Shown: positions 1-9,418, counted from the first letter of the stretch. The stretch: 64,000 nucleotides of DNA from Thermoplasmata archaeon (GCA_021792255.1 JAJYUZ010000001.1:62001-126000); one strand, 5' to 3'. A program made the numbers and translations. Notes: generated from the sequence alone by a model not told the origin.

Positions 1-1224
1 ATAAAGTCCTTCGAAAGAGCGGCAATAGTGGCCAAACTGTCAAAGTTCGATGGCTTAGAGGTACACGGCGCACACGGGTACCTGATCCATCAATTTCTCT
101 CTCCCACCCTTAATAAAAGAGAAGACAGATATGGTGGAACTTTCGAGAAGAGATTGACGGTTCCTCAAGCGATCGTAGACGCAGTATTAGCTGTCACCGA
201 TTTTCCCGTTGGGATAAGACTCAGTCTGTACGAGGACGACCCCAACGGCTGGAATGAGGATTATGGATTAAGAATAATTGAGTCCCTGAGAAATCTAGAC
301 TATGTACATTTCTCAGCTGGCAATTTTCATCCTCCCGGTTCTTCGGCACCTTTTTATTTCCCCGAAACGCACATCCTTCCTCGTTTGAAGAGAAGACCGA
401 AGATGACCACAATCCTAGTAGGTTCAGTAGTGAATCTTGCCGGGGTAGAGAGAGTTTTGAAATCCGTCGATTTTGTCTCGGTAGGAAGAGGAATGCTTGC
501 TGATCCCTATTTTGCTTATAAGTTGCAAAACAAGCCAGAGTTGCTAAGGCCTTGCATAAGATGCAACCAGGCATGCCGGGAACTGTCCTACGGAGAGGTT
601 AGGTGCACCGTCAATGCAAGCGTAGGCCGAGAACAAAATGAAGAAAAAAAATTGAAAGGAGAAATCGAAATTATTGGGGCAGGGATCCAGGGTCTGGAAG
701 CTTCCCTTTATGCGGCCAAACTGGGTCTAAAAGTGACTATCTACGAAAAGGAAGACAAGATAGGAGGGCAGTTCAACAAGATTTACGATACCTACAAAAA
801 AAGTGCATTTTCCCCTCTTTTGCGCTATTACGAGAAAGCTCTAACATTCTTCAATGTCTCGATAAACACCGATTCGAAGTACAAAGGCAAAGGAATATAC
901 TGTCTTCCACCAGTTATTTATCAAGAGCCACCAGAGAGCGGTGAGCAATTTGAAAGCAACATCTACGCGAATCAGGATTGGTTCCTAAGAATTGCGGAGG
1001 AAAAAAAGATAAAGGTCGGAAAAGACAGCCTGAATAATCTGGACAGGGGGAGGAGAATGGGTTATGTCGCTGCAGCAGAAGCGAAAGGGATAGAATTTGT
1101 CGATAGCGGCGAGTACGACTTTAGGCTAATGGTCAACGATCAGTATGACACACTCAGTGCCATCAATTTAGGAATAGGCAAAGTGAAGCAATTCGTCATT
1201 GAGAGAGAAAATGAATTCATTTGA
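1..1224 (+). CDS. Old yellow enzyme-type NADH:flavin oxidoreductase / 2,4-dienoyl-CoA reductase-like protein (5' truncated by window)
   Basis: The reading frame is open from base 1 and the residues before the track's GTG start (IKSFERAAIVAKL) fit the family, so the gene begins upstream of the window. The N-terminal part carries the OYE TIM-barrel signature (EVHGAHGYLIHQFLSP, then REDRYGG) and the FMN-phosphate end (SVGRGMLADP). A cysteine cluster CIRCNQAC...C would bind an Fe-S centre, as in dienoyl-CoA reductases and trimethylamine dehydrogenase. It is followed by one dinucleotide-binding motif (IIGAGIQGLEAS). The second NAD(P)-binding GxGxxG expected further on is not visible, and the last 120 or so residues do not resemble the usual C-terminus. 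The family reduces enoyl or dienoyl substrates using NAD(P)H, FMN, FAD and Fe-S. The exact substrate is unknown. Confidence 0.8.
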   Translation: MKSFERAAIVAKLSKFDGLEVHGAHGYLIHQFLSPTLNKREDRYGGTFEKRLTVPQAIVDAVLAVTDFPVGIRLSLYEDDPNGWNEDYGLRIIESLRNLDYVHFSAGNFHPPGSSAPFYFPETHILPRLKRRPKMTTILVGSVVNLAGVERVLKSVDFVSVGRGMLADPYFAYKLQNKPELLRPCIRCNQACRELSYGEVRCTVNASVGREQNEEKKLKGEIEIIGAGIQGLEASLYAAKLGLKVTIYEKEDKIGGQFNKIYDTYKKSAFSPLLRYYEKALTFFNVSINTDSKYKGKGIYCLPPVIYQEPPESGEQFESNIYANQDWFLRIAEEKKIKVGKDSLNNLDRGRRMGYVAAAEAKGIEFVDSGEYDFRLMVNDQYDTLSAINLGIGKVKQFVIERENEFI

Positions 1225-1299
1225 AGAGAGAGCACAGCACTCAGTTTAATGGGATGATCCTCTAGAAACATATATCGTTTAGATAGACATCAGAAAACT

Positions 1300-1476
1300 A
1301 TGAACCATCGAGTGTGCCCACAATGTGGCTCAGAACACATAGATTTCGAAACTGGTTATATTACAGGAAAATACAGATGTTTGGATTGCGGGTACGTCGG
1401 AAGCGTAATCTTCGAGTTCGATGACACGAATTACGATAGATTTCTGAAACAACTGAGGGGGGAAGAAGATAAGTGA
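1300..1476 (+). CDS. Small zinc-ribbon protein (58 aa)
   Basis: This ORF is below the track's length cutoff. It starts with ATG and encodes MNHRVCPQCGSEHIDF..., with a second knuckle CLDCGYVG about 17 residues later. The CPxCGS and CxxCGY pairs together form a TFIIB/TFIIS-like zinc ribbon, followed by an acidic tail ending EEDK. Small archaeal zinc ribbons of this type are common and mostly uncharacterised. Many are suspected nucleic-acid or protein adaptors. A TATA-like stretch (ATATCGTTTAGATA) lies just upstream. The function is unknown, but the clean cysteine spacing makes a real gene likely. Confidence 0.7.
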   Translation: MNHRVCPQCGSEHIDFETGYITGKYRCLDCGYVGSVIFEFDDTNYDRFLKQLRGEEDK

Positions 1477-1581
1477 TCTATTTTTTCACGCGAAAAGAAT
1501 CTCAAGGTTACTTCTGAGAGCCCAGAAATCACCTGAAAAGATATTACCGATCAAGCATTAAGAGGACGTTAGTGAGACGGC

Positions 1582-2286
1582 TTGGGCAGAACTGGACCAA
1601 CTGAGAGAGACAAATTGATTGCAATCGGGATAGGTACTGCATTCATGGTCATCGCGCTGATACCGCAGCTCATCACGCAAGAGATACCATCTATCATCGT
1701 GATCATAAAATATGGACTGGTGAAAGTGGTATCGATAATGTCCGGTTTTGAACTCTCAAATCCTATTATCTGGGCTCTTTTTGTGGGAGGAACTGCAGCG
1801 GTCTACCAGGAGACGATGAAATATTTTTCTGTCAACACTCAAGGTAGGTATCTTGCCATATGGATCGGCCTCGGATTCTCTCTGGTGGACATTGCAATAC
1901 TGTTGTTTGAGGGGGGAATCCTACCAATGATGATAATCGGGGTCTCCAAATTTGTTACGACTCTTACAACGACCACCGTAGTGTTAATTGCGCTAAACGC
2001 GATCTCTTCTTTACTCTTTCACCCGGGCACTGCCCTTATTTTGAAATACGGTAGAACGGTCAAGAAGGGCATATATTTTCTATTGTTCACCATACTTCTC
2101 CACGGAATCGAGGACGGAGGAGTAGTATATACCGATATTTACGTAATCACTCATCCCGGTCAGTATCTCTTTGCAATTGCAGTATTCTGGAGCGTCGCAA
2201 TTGTCGTCTCTCTCTTCGCCTTCGTAATGGCAATGAGTCTCAGAACAAAATTGTACTCGGAGAGAGTTGAAGAGAATCTAATATAA
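1582..2286 (+). CDS. Polytopic membrane protein, possibly YhfC/PrsW-like intramembrane peptidase
   Basis: The protein has 234 residues and starts with TTG. It shows six or seven hydrophobic segments, beginning with residues 12-32 (IAIGIGTAFMVIALIPQ) and ending with a helix near residues 195-220. Three features recall the YhfC/PrsW group of putative membrane peptidases. These are a Glu-x-x-Lys element after the second or third helix (YQETMKYF), a helix-associated FHPGTA, and a later LLHGIEDG, with the Glu and His residues as candidate metal ligands. The resemblance is weak and by eye only. There are no informative operon partners: the gene sits between a zinc-ribbon protein and another small membrane protein with intergenic gaps of about 100 bases. 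I treat it as a conserved hypothetical membrane protein. Confidence 0.6.
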   Translation: MGRTGPTERDKLIAIGIGTAFMVIALIPQLITQEIPSIIVIIKYGLVKVVSIMSGFELSNPIIWALFVGGTAAVYQETMKYFSVNTQGRYLAIWIGLGFSLVDIAILLFEGGILPMMIIGVSKFVTTLTTTTVVLIALNAISSLLFHPGTALILKYGRTVKKGIYFLLFTILLHGIEDGGVVYTDIYVITHPGQYLFAIAVFWSVAIVVSLFAFVMAMSLRTKLYSERVEENLI

Positions 2287-2410
2287 ATCAGAGTCTCGAC
2301 TTCAACTTGATCTAGTTCTTTGTTTTGACATTAGATTCGAGGACACATTTTTATAATAATATTGTCTACTAAAGCTGCATACAGAATAGTGTGCAAAGGA
2401 GAGGACTAAA

Positions 2411-2899
2411 TTGCCGTTTGCTTCAAACAAAGAGGAACGAATTCACCAACTGGAAAGACAGCTTTCCGATCTGAGAATGACCAGTTCGTACGGGAGTAAC
2501 TGTGAGACGATAGCGCGAGTTCAGCTCCAATTGACTCAGCTTTATGCAGATACAGGTAACAAGATACTCTCTGACCAAATGCTAGATGAGGCACATAAGA
2601 CACTACAGGATCCACTCTGCGTCAAAACGAAGGCTACTGATCAGATGCAAAGGAACGTCGAATATTACAAGAGTCACCCGGGAATGTTAAACCTACAATC
2701 TATGCCGACGATATACAGATATCTCTCGCTGATTGTTCTACTTGTCGGATATATGGTCCTTTACGCTATGTACTATCTCTATCACGCGTTTTTCGTTTAC
2801 AACGATTTTTTGATAGGTATCCTGATAGTATTCATGGTGAGCATAGGCCTAAATTTTGCAGTAAGGAATATGTACATGAAGAAAGCTTCCAGAATGTAG
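2411..2899 (+). CDS. Hypothetical protein with N-terminal coiled coil and two C-terminal membrane helices
   Basis: The protein has 162 residues with a TTG start, and a purine-rich GGAGAGGA lies just before it. The first 90 or so residues are hydrophilic and predicted helical (EERIHQLERQLSDLRM is coiled-coil-like). They are followed by two membrane helices at about residues 103-127 and 132-152. A TATA-like TTTTATAATAAT lies near 2350. I do not recognise the family. The topology suggests a membrane-anchored protein with a cytosolic helical domain. The antisense ORF at 2406-2615 is a shadow. Confidence 0.6.
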   Translation: MPFASNKEERIHQLERQLSDLRMTSSYGSNCETIARVQLQLTQLYADTGNKILSDQMLDEAHKTLQDPLCVKTKATDQMQRNVEYYKSHPGMLNLQSMPTIYRYLSLIVLLVGYMVLYAMYYLYHAFFVYNDFLIGILIVFMVSIGLNFAVRNMYMKKASRM

Positions 2900-2934
2900 A
2901 GTAGCACTTTCTTTTGCTGATCTATTTTCGTGCT

Positions 2935-3900
2935 TCAAGCATCCTTTGGGTGCCAGACTATTCCAGAACATGCTGACTCCCGAGATTTGAGATGGATATT
3001 GGTCGACAAGAGTGCGTCTTGAGGTCCAGCGATTAACCTGCAGTTGCCTATGAAATCCTTTATTTCGTCAAGATACATGTCGATCCTATCGTCGTATTCC
3101 TTCGTCAGTTCATCATTAATATACAGACTGGACGAAACCGTCGTTGAATAAAAATTCGTGACCGTTAAAACGCCTTCTTCTCCAAAAATTTTGAGATCGT
3201 TCGAATTGGAGGGAATGACTCTTGATGAAAGTGAGTTCGCGATGACTCCATTTTCAAATTCCATGGATACCTGCATCGTGTCGTCTAATACCGAGCATCT
3301 TGGAAGACTGAATGCACTCATCGATCTAACGTCCCTACCAAACAAATTTACAAAACTGTCAAAAATGTGGACTCCCAATCCAACGACAGAGCCTCCTCCC
3401 GATCTGTCCGGTTGTCCTCGCCATATGGAACTGTCGTACGGTGCACTATTTCTTGTCCATTTTCCGAATGCGATCTTTGGTTCACCAATTTGTTTCAGAG
3501 CAAGAATCTTCTTTACTTCCTCAACGGCCGGATGGAATCTAAGGTGAAATCCAACGCGAAAATTCAGATTCTCTTTCTCAGAAAAATTGACTAGCGTTTC
3601 TGTATCTTCAACCTTCAAAGTTACGGGCTTTTCCAGTAAGACCGATTTACCTGCTTCCAGACACATCTTGGCGTGATTGAAATGGAGAAAGTTTGGAGAA
3701 GATATGTAGACCGCTTCGAAGGATCCTTTCACAAAACTCTCCAGGTCTGGTAGGTATTCGGCGCCAATATCCTTCGAAACCCTTTCTCCCTTGGAACGAT
3801 CCGTTGAATAAATATGGGTGATTCTAGATCCAGACGCAATTATTGCAGGTATAACCTTCGTCATGGCGTGATTTCCTAGAGAAATGATCCCAAAATCCAC
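2935..3900 (-). CDS. Gfo/Idh/MocA family NAD(P)-dependent oxidoreductase
   Basis: The protein has 321 residues. The N-terminus (MDFGIISLGNHA) is the Rossmann beta-alpha-beta start, somewhat degenerate because GxGxxG reads SLGNHA. The family hallmark EKP appears as VLLEKPVTL around residue 93. The C-terminal alpha/beta domain follows with VGLGVHIFD, a motif that normally positions the catalytic His. Members oxidise or reduce sugars, inositols or related alcohols. It is transcribed alone, and an AT-rich TATA-like element (ATTTATAA on its coding strand) lies immediately upstream. A second Gfo/Idh gene at 42523 is clearly different in sequence. The substrate cannot be inferred. Confidence 0.85.
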   Translation of the reverse strand: MDFGIISLGNHAMTKVIPAIIASGSRITHIYSTDRSKGERVSKDIGAEYLPDLESFVKGSFEAVYISSPNFLHFNHAKMCLEAGKSVLLEKPVTLKVEDTETLVNFSEKENLNFRVGFHLRFHPAVEEVKKILALKQIGEPKIAFGKWTRNSAPYDSSIWRGQPDRSGGGSVVGLGVHIFDSFVNLFGRDVRSMSAFSLPRCSVLDDTMQVSMEFENGVIANSLSSRVIPSNSNDLKIFGEEGVLTVTNFYSTTVSSSLYINDELTKEYDDRIDMYLDEIKDFIGNCRLIAGPQDALLSTNIHLKSRESACSGIVWHPKDA

Positions 3901-3980
3901 AAATCACTTATAAATTATAAAATAAATCATTTCCTCAATGAAATCGAGAAAGGTTAGTCAAAATTGTGATGGAATCGCGA

Positions 3981-4054
3981 CGGGCCCAGTGGGAATCGAA
4001 CCCACGACCACCTGGTTAAAAGCCAGATGCTCTACCGAGCTGAGCTACGGGCCC
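3981..4054 (-). tRNA. tRNA-Lys (UUU)
   Basis: Read on the minus strand, a full cloverleaf can be drawn. The acceptor is GGGCCCG paired with TGGGCCC, the D arm includes TAGCTCAGCTCGGTAGAGC, and the anticodon stem-loop is CTGGCTTTTAACCAG with anticodon TTT. The T arm is GTGGGTTCGATTCCCAC. No intron is present and no CCA is encoded. It lies between the Gfo/Idh gene and tfb. Confidence 0.95.
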
Positions 4055-4091
4055 CAGGCGGTATGAATTAAAAAAATATAAATATTATTGG

Positions 4092-5042
4092 TCAGACTTC
4101 GACATTTATTCCGAGTTTTTCTGTGAGTTCCTTGTACCGATTCCTGATTGTGACCTCTGTGACTCCAGCTACTTCAGCTACTTCTCTTTGGGTCCTTCTC
4201 TCGTTCAAGGAAATGCTTGCAATATAGATTGCCGCAGCCGCTACTCCGGTAGGTCCCCTCCCAGAAGTCAGGTCCCTATTTTCTGCGAGCTTCAGGATCT
4301 CCATCGCTTTTTTCTTTGCCTCGTTAGATAGTCTCAGTCTATTGCAGAATCTGTTTATGTAGTCCTCTGGACGCGATGGGAAAATACCTAGCTGTAGAAT
4401 TCTGCTCATCATCCTGTAAGTTCTTCCTATCTCTTTCTTCTTGATTCTGGTTACAGACGCAATCTCTTCTAGCGTCCTCGGGACACCCATCTGTCTGCAG
4501 GCGCCATAGATTGACCCTGCCACGACACCTTCTATGGATCTTCCTCTTATCATGTTCTCTTTTACTGCCCTTCTGTAGATGACGGCTGCCGTCTCCCTGA
4601 CATCCTTTGGCAGGCTAAGATTTGATGCCATCCTTTCCAGCTCTTGAAGTGCCTGGGCAAGATTTCTTTCTGCAGCATTTGAAACTTTTATTCTTCTCTG
4701 CCACTTCCTCAGCCTGTAGAGCTGAGCTCTACTCTTGGTCGGAATACTCTTTCCGTAAGAATCCTTGTTCTTCCAGGAAATTTCGGTACTCAATCCCTTA
4801 TCGTGAATAGTATAAGTCATTGGCGCTCCGGTCCTTGCTCTCGCCTCGGACTGTTCGGAATCGAAAGCTCTCCAATCTGGTCCCTGATCTATGAAACTGT
4901 CATCTATGACAAGACCACAGTCTTGACAAACGAGTTCCCCTCGATCATAGTCCCTCACTAGGTGGGTAGAACCACACTCGGGACACTTGGTCACTTCTTC
5001 GAAAAGGTCTCTCTTATTCTTCTTCCTCTCTTCTTCAACCAT
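4092..5042 (-). CDS. tfb: Transcription initiation factor IIB (TFB)
   Basis: The protein has 316 residues, full length for archaeal TFB. The N-terminal zinc ribbon ([20 protein letters not shown], then a CxxC partner) is at about residues 19-43. The B-reader/linker contains [10 protein letters not shown]. Two cyclin-fold repeats follow, with a helix-turn-helix at the end ([18 protein letters not shown]) that contacts the BRE. It bridges TBP on the TATA box and RNA polymerase. The ATG follows a Shine-Dalgarno-like GAGGTGA, and the gene lies four bases after gar1, an archaeal gene order seen widely, so the two are probably co-transcribed. Confidence 0.97.
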   Translation of the reverse strand: MVEEERKKNKRDLFEEVTKCPECGSTHLVRDYDRGELVCQDCGLVIDDSFIDQGPDWRAFDSEQSEARARTGAPMTYTIHDKGLSTEISWKNKDSYGKSIPTKSRAQLYRLRKWQRRIKVSNAAERNLAQALQELERMASNLSLPKDVRETAAVIYRRAVKENMIRGRSIEGVVAGSIYGACRQMGVPRTLEEIASVTRIKKKEIGRTYRMMSRILQLGIFPSRPEDYINRFCNRLRLSNEAKKKAMEILKLAENRDLTSGRGPTGVAAAAIYIASISLNERRTQREVAEVAGVTEVTIRNRYKELTEKLGINVEV

Positions 5043-5046
5043 TCTT

Positions 5047-5262
5047 TCACCTCACATATATTTCCTTTGCCATAACTCCCTTTGAATCTATTGCGGCATA
5101 CGGTGCTTTGACAGGGCCAAACAATCTCGCTATTTTTCCCAGCGGTTTACCCTCCTTTCCAAAGACTTTTGTTGATAACTGAACCTCCCTGTTCAACTTG
5201 GCTATCAGCTTTCCCTCCCTCACTCCTAAAACAGTACCTACTTTCTTGAGAGAATTAGGCAT
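5047..5262 (-). CDS. gar1: H/ACA ribonucleoprotein component Gar1
   Basis: This 71-residue protein is a minimal archaeal Gar1. The six-stranded barrel core includes the characteristic [16 protein letters not shown] segment. Gar1 joins Cbf5, Nop10 and L7Ae in the pseudouridylation RNP and binds Cbf5. It is shorter than eukaryotic Gar1 because the glycine/arginine-rich tails are absent, which is normal for archaea. It is the first gene of a gar1-tfb pair. A TATA-like GATTAAATAC lies upstream in the 30-base gap after pyrG, indicating its own promoter. Confidence 0.92.
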   Translation of the reverse strand: MPNSLKKVGTVLGVREGKLIAKLNREVQLSTKVFGKEGKPLGKIARLFGPVKAPYAAIDSKGVMAKEIYVR

Positions 5263-5292
5263 AGGCCACTAGTATACCTTTTTAGTATTTAA

Positions 5293-6924
5293 TCATTTCG
5301 CAAATTTTTCCTGTTCTATAAAACCCTTTCTGCGAACATTATTATATTTCGAAGCGGCCAGCACCAGACCTTCGTGCAGAATCGATGGTTTTTCCGGTCT
5401 GCTCTTAAATTCTGCGTGGAACTGTGAGCCCATGAAAAATGGATGGTCCTTCAATTCTAAAATTTCCATCCTCACTCCACTTTCGTCCGTTGCTGAGAAC
5501 AGCATACCACTTTTTTCAATTTCCTTAATAAACTTTGGATTCACTTCGTATCTGTGCCTGTGTCTTTCTAGAACTTCGTGCTGCCCATAAAGGTCAAAGG
5601 CTCTGGTCCCATCCTTGACAATGAGCTTTAGGTCCCCAAGTCTCATTGTCCCTCCCATCTCGCTCAATCCAACTTGCTCTGGCAGGAGATCTATGACAGG
5701 GAATTTGGTTCCTGGATTAAATTCGGTAGAGTTTGCTCCTTCCAGACCTAATACATTCCTTGCAAACTCGACAACCGACAACTGAAATCCCAGACAGATT
5801 CCTAGGAGCGGGACTCCATTCTCTCTAGCAAATTTAATTGCCTTAATCTTTCCTTCCGTACCTCTCGGTCCAAAGCCTCCAGGGATGAGAATGCCATCAA
5901 CTTCCCTGAGCATTTCCTCTTCCCGTTCTTCGCTATCGGAGTTAATCCATTTTATCTTGATTCCTATTCCTGTCTTTCCCGTCACGTGCATAAAAGTGTG
6001 CTCGTGCGAGATATATGAGTCCTTCAGATTGACGTACTTTCCGACCACTCCTATGGTGACGAATTGGGAGGGGTTCTTGATATTCTCGACAACGCCTTTC
6101 CAGAAGTCCATGTTCGATTCGTTGGTCTTCAGTCCGATCTTGTCTAGCATGTAATTTGGCAGGACGGTCTCGTTAAGCACCAAAGGCATCGAGAAAATAT
6201 CTCCAACATCCGGAATTCCAATGACAGCTTTCTCATCAACCTGTGTGAACAGGGCAATTTTTTCCCTGAGCTCTCTATCCAATTCTATTTCGCTTCTTGC
6301 GATAATCGCATCAGGTTGGATACCAATAGATCTTAGTTCCTTTACGCTGTGCTGTGTCGGTTTAGTCTTTGGTTCTCCGACGCTTCTTAGGGTGGGAACG
6401 TAAGTAACGTGAATGAAGAATATCTTTCCGTCCTCCTCAAGTCTCATTTGCCTGAGGGCTTCTAAGAAGGGCATAGACTCTATATCTCCAACCACCCCCC
6501 CTACCTCTATCAACACAATATCGGCACCGTCTTCTACGCCTATCGTCCTGATTCTCTTTTTGATCTCGTCGGTTATGTGTGGTATGATCTGCACGGTGCT
6601 TCCGAGGAAGTCACCTCTCCTCTCTTTTTCAATGACCCATTTGTATATCTTTCCAGTCGTGAGATTGTTTCCACTCTTGAGGTCCCTGCTTAGGAACCTC
6701 TCGTAGTTCCCCAGATCTAGATCAGTTTCAGTTCCATCGCTCAGTACGAATACTTCCCCGTGTTGATAAGGATTCATCGTCCCTGCATCGTAATTGATGT
6801 ATGGGTCGATCTTGACAATATCGACTTTGTAATTTCTTTCCTTTAGAATGTAGGCCAATGAAGAGGTGATTGTTCCTTTTCCAATACCAGAAATTACTCC
6901 TCCAGTAATCGCTACAAAACGCAT
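5293..6924 (-). CDS. pyrG: CTP synthase
   Basis: The track ORF extends to 6981, but the family N-terminus (MRFVAITGGVISGIGKG) begins at the internal ATG at 6924, giving 543 residues, a typical length. The N-terminal synthase domain has the P-loop-like GGVISGIGKGT and the DPYINYDAGTM substrate region. The C-terminal class I glutaminase domain has the nucleophile motif GICLGFQL, and the His-Glu end appears near SQFHAEFKSRP. It makes CTP from UTP, ATP and glutamine. The 19 extra residues in the track ORF do not look like the family. Confidence 0.96.
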   Translation of the reverse strand: MRFVAITGGVISGIGKGTITSSLAYILKERNYKVDIVKIDPYINYDAGTMNPYQHGEVFVLSDGTETDLDLGNYERFLSRDLKSGNNLTTGKIYKWVIEKERRGDFLGSTVQIIPHITDEIKKRIRTIGVEDGADIVLIEVGGVVGDIESMPFLEALRQMRLEEDGKIFFIHVTYVPTLRSVGEPKTKPTQHSVKELRSIGIQPDAIIARSEIELDRELREKIALFTQVDEKAVIGIPDVGDIFSMPLVLNETVLPNYMLDKIGLKTNESNMDFWKGVVENIKNPSQFVTIGVVGKYVNLKDSYISHEHTFMHVTGKTGIGIKIKWINSDSEEREEEMLREVDGILIPGGFGPRGTEGKIKAIKFARENGVPLLGICLGFQLSVVEFARNVLGLEGANSTEFNPGTKFPVIDLLPEQVGLSEMGGTMRLGDLKLIVKDGTRAFDLYGQHEVLERHRHRYEVNPKFIKEIEKSGMLFSATDESGVRMEILELKDHPFFMGSQFHAEFKSRPEKPSILHEGLVLAASKYNNVRRKGFIEQEKFAK

Positions 6925-7030
6925 ATCTCTTATTTCCAAGCTGATATTAATCTTTTGTGAAAGGTCACAGAAGAGGCCCAAACAATTTCTTCTGGAAGGT
7001 TAATAGCAGTGGGAATCAAATTCCAAAAAA

Positions 7031-7038
7031 GTATATTT
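7031..7038 (+). promoter_or_regulatory. TATA box of polB
   Basis: GTATATTT is centred about 27 bases before the polB ATG. At that distance the transcript would start at or next to the start codon, so a leaderless mRNA is inferred. Confidence 0.6.
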
Positions 7039-7060
7039 GAAATGATATCATGATAAATCA

Positions 7061-9379
7061 ATGGAAGACGAGATTAGGGTAATCACCTCCTCATATTTCA
7101 GCGAAAATGGATCACCTATAATAGAAATCTTTGGAAGGAATAGGAACGGCGAGTCCGTTGTTCTCCTCTATAAAAAATTCTTGCCCTATTTCTTTGTCAT
7201 CGAACCAACGGAGGATGAAACGAGGCGACTGAAAGTAGTAGAGGAAATGGTCAGTGTAGAAGAGAAAGAGCTTTGGTTCAAAGGGAAAATAAGGAGAGCA
7301 GTCAAGTTTACTTGTAAATCCCCATGGAGAGTCCCGGAGTTCAGAAAGTATGTTTCAGACTCCAATAGGGTACTGGCCGCTGATATCCCCTTTCACTTCA
7401 GGTTTTTTTACGATTTCGACCTCGGCAGTTGTGTCCGATTCAAGGGGGAAGAAATAAAGAATGACAAGTTCACGGTTGACCACGTTGTCATAGCCGAAAG
7501 TGTTGAGAGAACAACAGACTTCTTGCCACCTCTGAAGGTACTCAGCTTTGATATTGAAAATAGCATAAAGACCCAGCATTTATTCGTCATCGGATACACT
7601 ATCAGTTTCAGGGGGAATTACACTGACGGTTCAATATATGGCGAACCGATAGATATTCTGGACAGATTCATCCAGCTTGTGAGAAAGGAAGATCCTGACA
7701 TTATCACTGGCTATAACATAGATGGTTATGATCTCCCTTTTTTGAAGAATTTAGCAGACAAAGAAAAAATTGTCATGAACCTGGCAAGAGACATGAGTCC
7801 ACCTCAGAGGATACAGGATCAGTTCTGGAGGATTCACGGCAGAGTCGTAGCTGACGCTTGGTGGAATGTGAAGAGGGAAATTCATCCCAAGCAGGAAACT
7901 CTTGCCTACGTCTCGCAGGAACTTCTGGGAGAGGCAAAGGGAGATGTGGACAGGCTGAACATAGACCAGGAATGGCAGAAAGATCGCGAAAGAGTAATAA
8001 AATATTGCATCAAAGATTCGTACCTTGCACTGAAAATTCTTGAAAAGATAGATGTTATCGAAAAATACGAAAACATGAGCACCGTTTCCATGATCCCTCT
8101 AGATGACGTCTGGAACTCCGGGAACTCTACACTAATCGATTCTCTGGTAATCAGGGAGGCGGACAGAAGAAGTATCGCAGTCCCGATGAACAATTTTGTC
8201 ACACAGAACTCAGAGAGAATAGAGGGAGGCTATGTTCACTCGATTGAGGCCGGTCTCTATGATATGGTAGCTGTGATGGACTTCAAGAGCATGTACCCGA
8301 GTCTCATGATAAAGTACAACATATGCTTCACGACGATGTCACCGGAAGGCGAAATAGTTTCTCCTAACGGTACTAGATTTCTCTCCAGACAAGTCAGGAG
8401 GGGGCTGATACCAGAACTGTTGGAAATGCTGATGAAAACCAGAGACAGTTACAAGGATATGATGAAGAGAGAAGTAGATGCTGATAAGAAAAGGTACCTA
8501 GATAGCATGCAGAGTCAGGTCAAGATACTGATGAACTCTTTCTATGGCGTATTTGCATCCAGTTTCTACAGGTTCACTGATCAGAGCATTGGATCGAGTA
8601 TCACCGCTTTTGCCAGGGATGCAATCAAGGGGATCATCAACGATTTTACCTCTAGTGGTATACAGGTCGTCTATGGAGATACTGATTCAGTATTCATAAA
8701 GACGGGTAAGGCGACGGTAGACGAAGCCCTGCAGTTGTCAAACAAGCTGAAAGAGGAGACATCAAACAAGCTGGGTATCGTTATTGAAGTCGAACGGGTC
8801 CTGGATCCACTGTTTTCGCACGGGGCAAAAAAGAGATACGCAGGGAAGGTAGTCTTCCCGAAACAGGATGCAGGAAACATAGTCGTAAGGGGGTACGAGA
8901 TAAGGAGAACAGATTCATTCGATTTGCAGTCTGACGCGCTGATGGAAATATTCCACCACATACTCGATCGAGACGTCAATGGGGCACTCAGGAGAGCCAA
9001 GGAGATAATATCCGATGTGAAAGAGGGGAGAGTGGAAAACGACAAACTCGTCATTTCACGTTCGGTTAAGGAGTTCGAATTCTACAAAGAAATGGACTCG
9101 CTTGCTAACGTTCAGGCGGCTCAGAAAATGATAAAGATGGGGAGAGAGTTCGTTCCCGGAATGAAGGTTTCGTGGATAGTGGTCGACAGCAAGAAGAGGC
9201 CACAAATTGTTGAACCGTATATTCCAAACGTGACGTTCCAATTCAAGCCGGATTACGATTATTATGCGGACCGAGTTGCCCAGACTCTTTCAAGGATAAC
9301 CGAAGTATTCAATGTAGATGAGTCTTCCCTGAGGACTGCTGACGTAAGAAGGAAAAGCACCTTGGAGGACTTCTTTTGA
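7061..9379 (+). CDS. polB: Family B DNA polymerase with 3'-5' proofreading exonuclease
   Basis: The protein has 772 residues, typical of archaeal PolB. The exonuclease motifs are Exo I LSFDIENS (around residue 168), Exo II YNIDGYDLPFL and Exo III YCIKDSYLAL. The polymerase motifs are A DFKSMYPSLMIKYNI, B KILMNSFYGVF and C YGDTDSVF. All catalytic Asp and Glu residues are visible. The extreme C-terminus KSTLEDFF looks like a PCNA-interacting (PIP) box with Lys in place of the usual Gln, which would tether it to the sliding clamp. It is transcribed from its own TATA box. It does not appear split or to contain an intein. Confidence 0.97.
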   Translation: MEDEIRVITSSYFSENGSPIIEIFGRNRNGESVVLLYKKFLPYFFVIEPTEDETRRLKVVEEMVSVEEKELWFKGKIRRAVKFTCKSPWRVPEFRKYVSDSNRVLAADIPFHFRFFYDFDLGSCVRFKGEEIKNDKFTVDHVVIAESVERTTDFLPPLKVLSFDIENSIKTQHLFVIGYTISFRGNYTDGSIYGEPIDILDRFIQLVRKEDPDIITGYNIDGYDLPFLKNLADKEKIVMNLARDMSPPQRIQDQFWRIHGRVVADAWWNVKREIHPKQETLAYVSQELLGEAKGDVDRLNIDQEWQKDRERVIKYCIKDSYLALKILEKIDVIEKYENMSTVSMIPLDDVWNSGNSTLIDSLVIREADRRSIAVPMNNFVTQNSERIEGGYVHSIEAGLYDMVAVMDFKSMYPSLMIKYNICFTTMSPEGEIVSPNGTRFLSRQVRRGLIPELLEMLMKTRDSYKDMMKREVDADKKRYLDSMQSQVKILMNSFYGVFASSFYRFTDQSIGSSITAFARDAIKGIINDFTSSGIQVVYGDTDSVFIKTGKATVDEALQLSNKLKEETSNKLGIVIEVERVLDPLFSHGAKKRYAGKVVFPKQDAGNIVVRGYEIRRTDSFDLQSDALMEIFHHILDRDVNGALRRAKEIISDVKEGRVENDKLVISRSVKEFEFYKEMDSLANVQAAQKMIKMGREFVPGMKVSWIVVDSKKRPQIVEPYIPNVTFQFKPDYDYYADRVAQTLSRITEVFNVDESSLRTADVRRKSTLEDFF

Positions 9380-9418
9380 AGGGCAAAATATTATTTATTC
9401 TTAGTGTAAATAAACAAT

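Noticed and set aside
6925-6981. Nineteen-residue N-terminal extension of CTP synthase in the track
   Set aside because: CTP synthases start at the MRFVAITGG-type sequence. The extension is not family-like.
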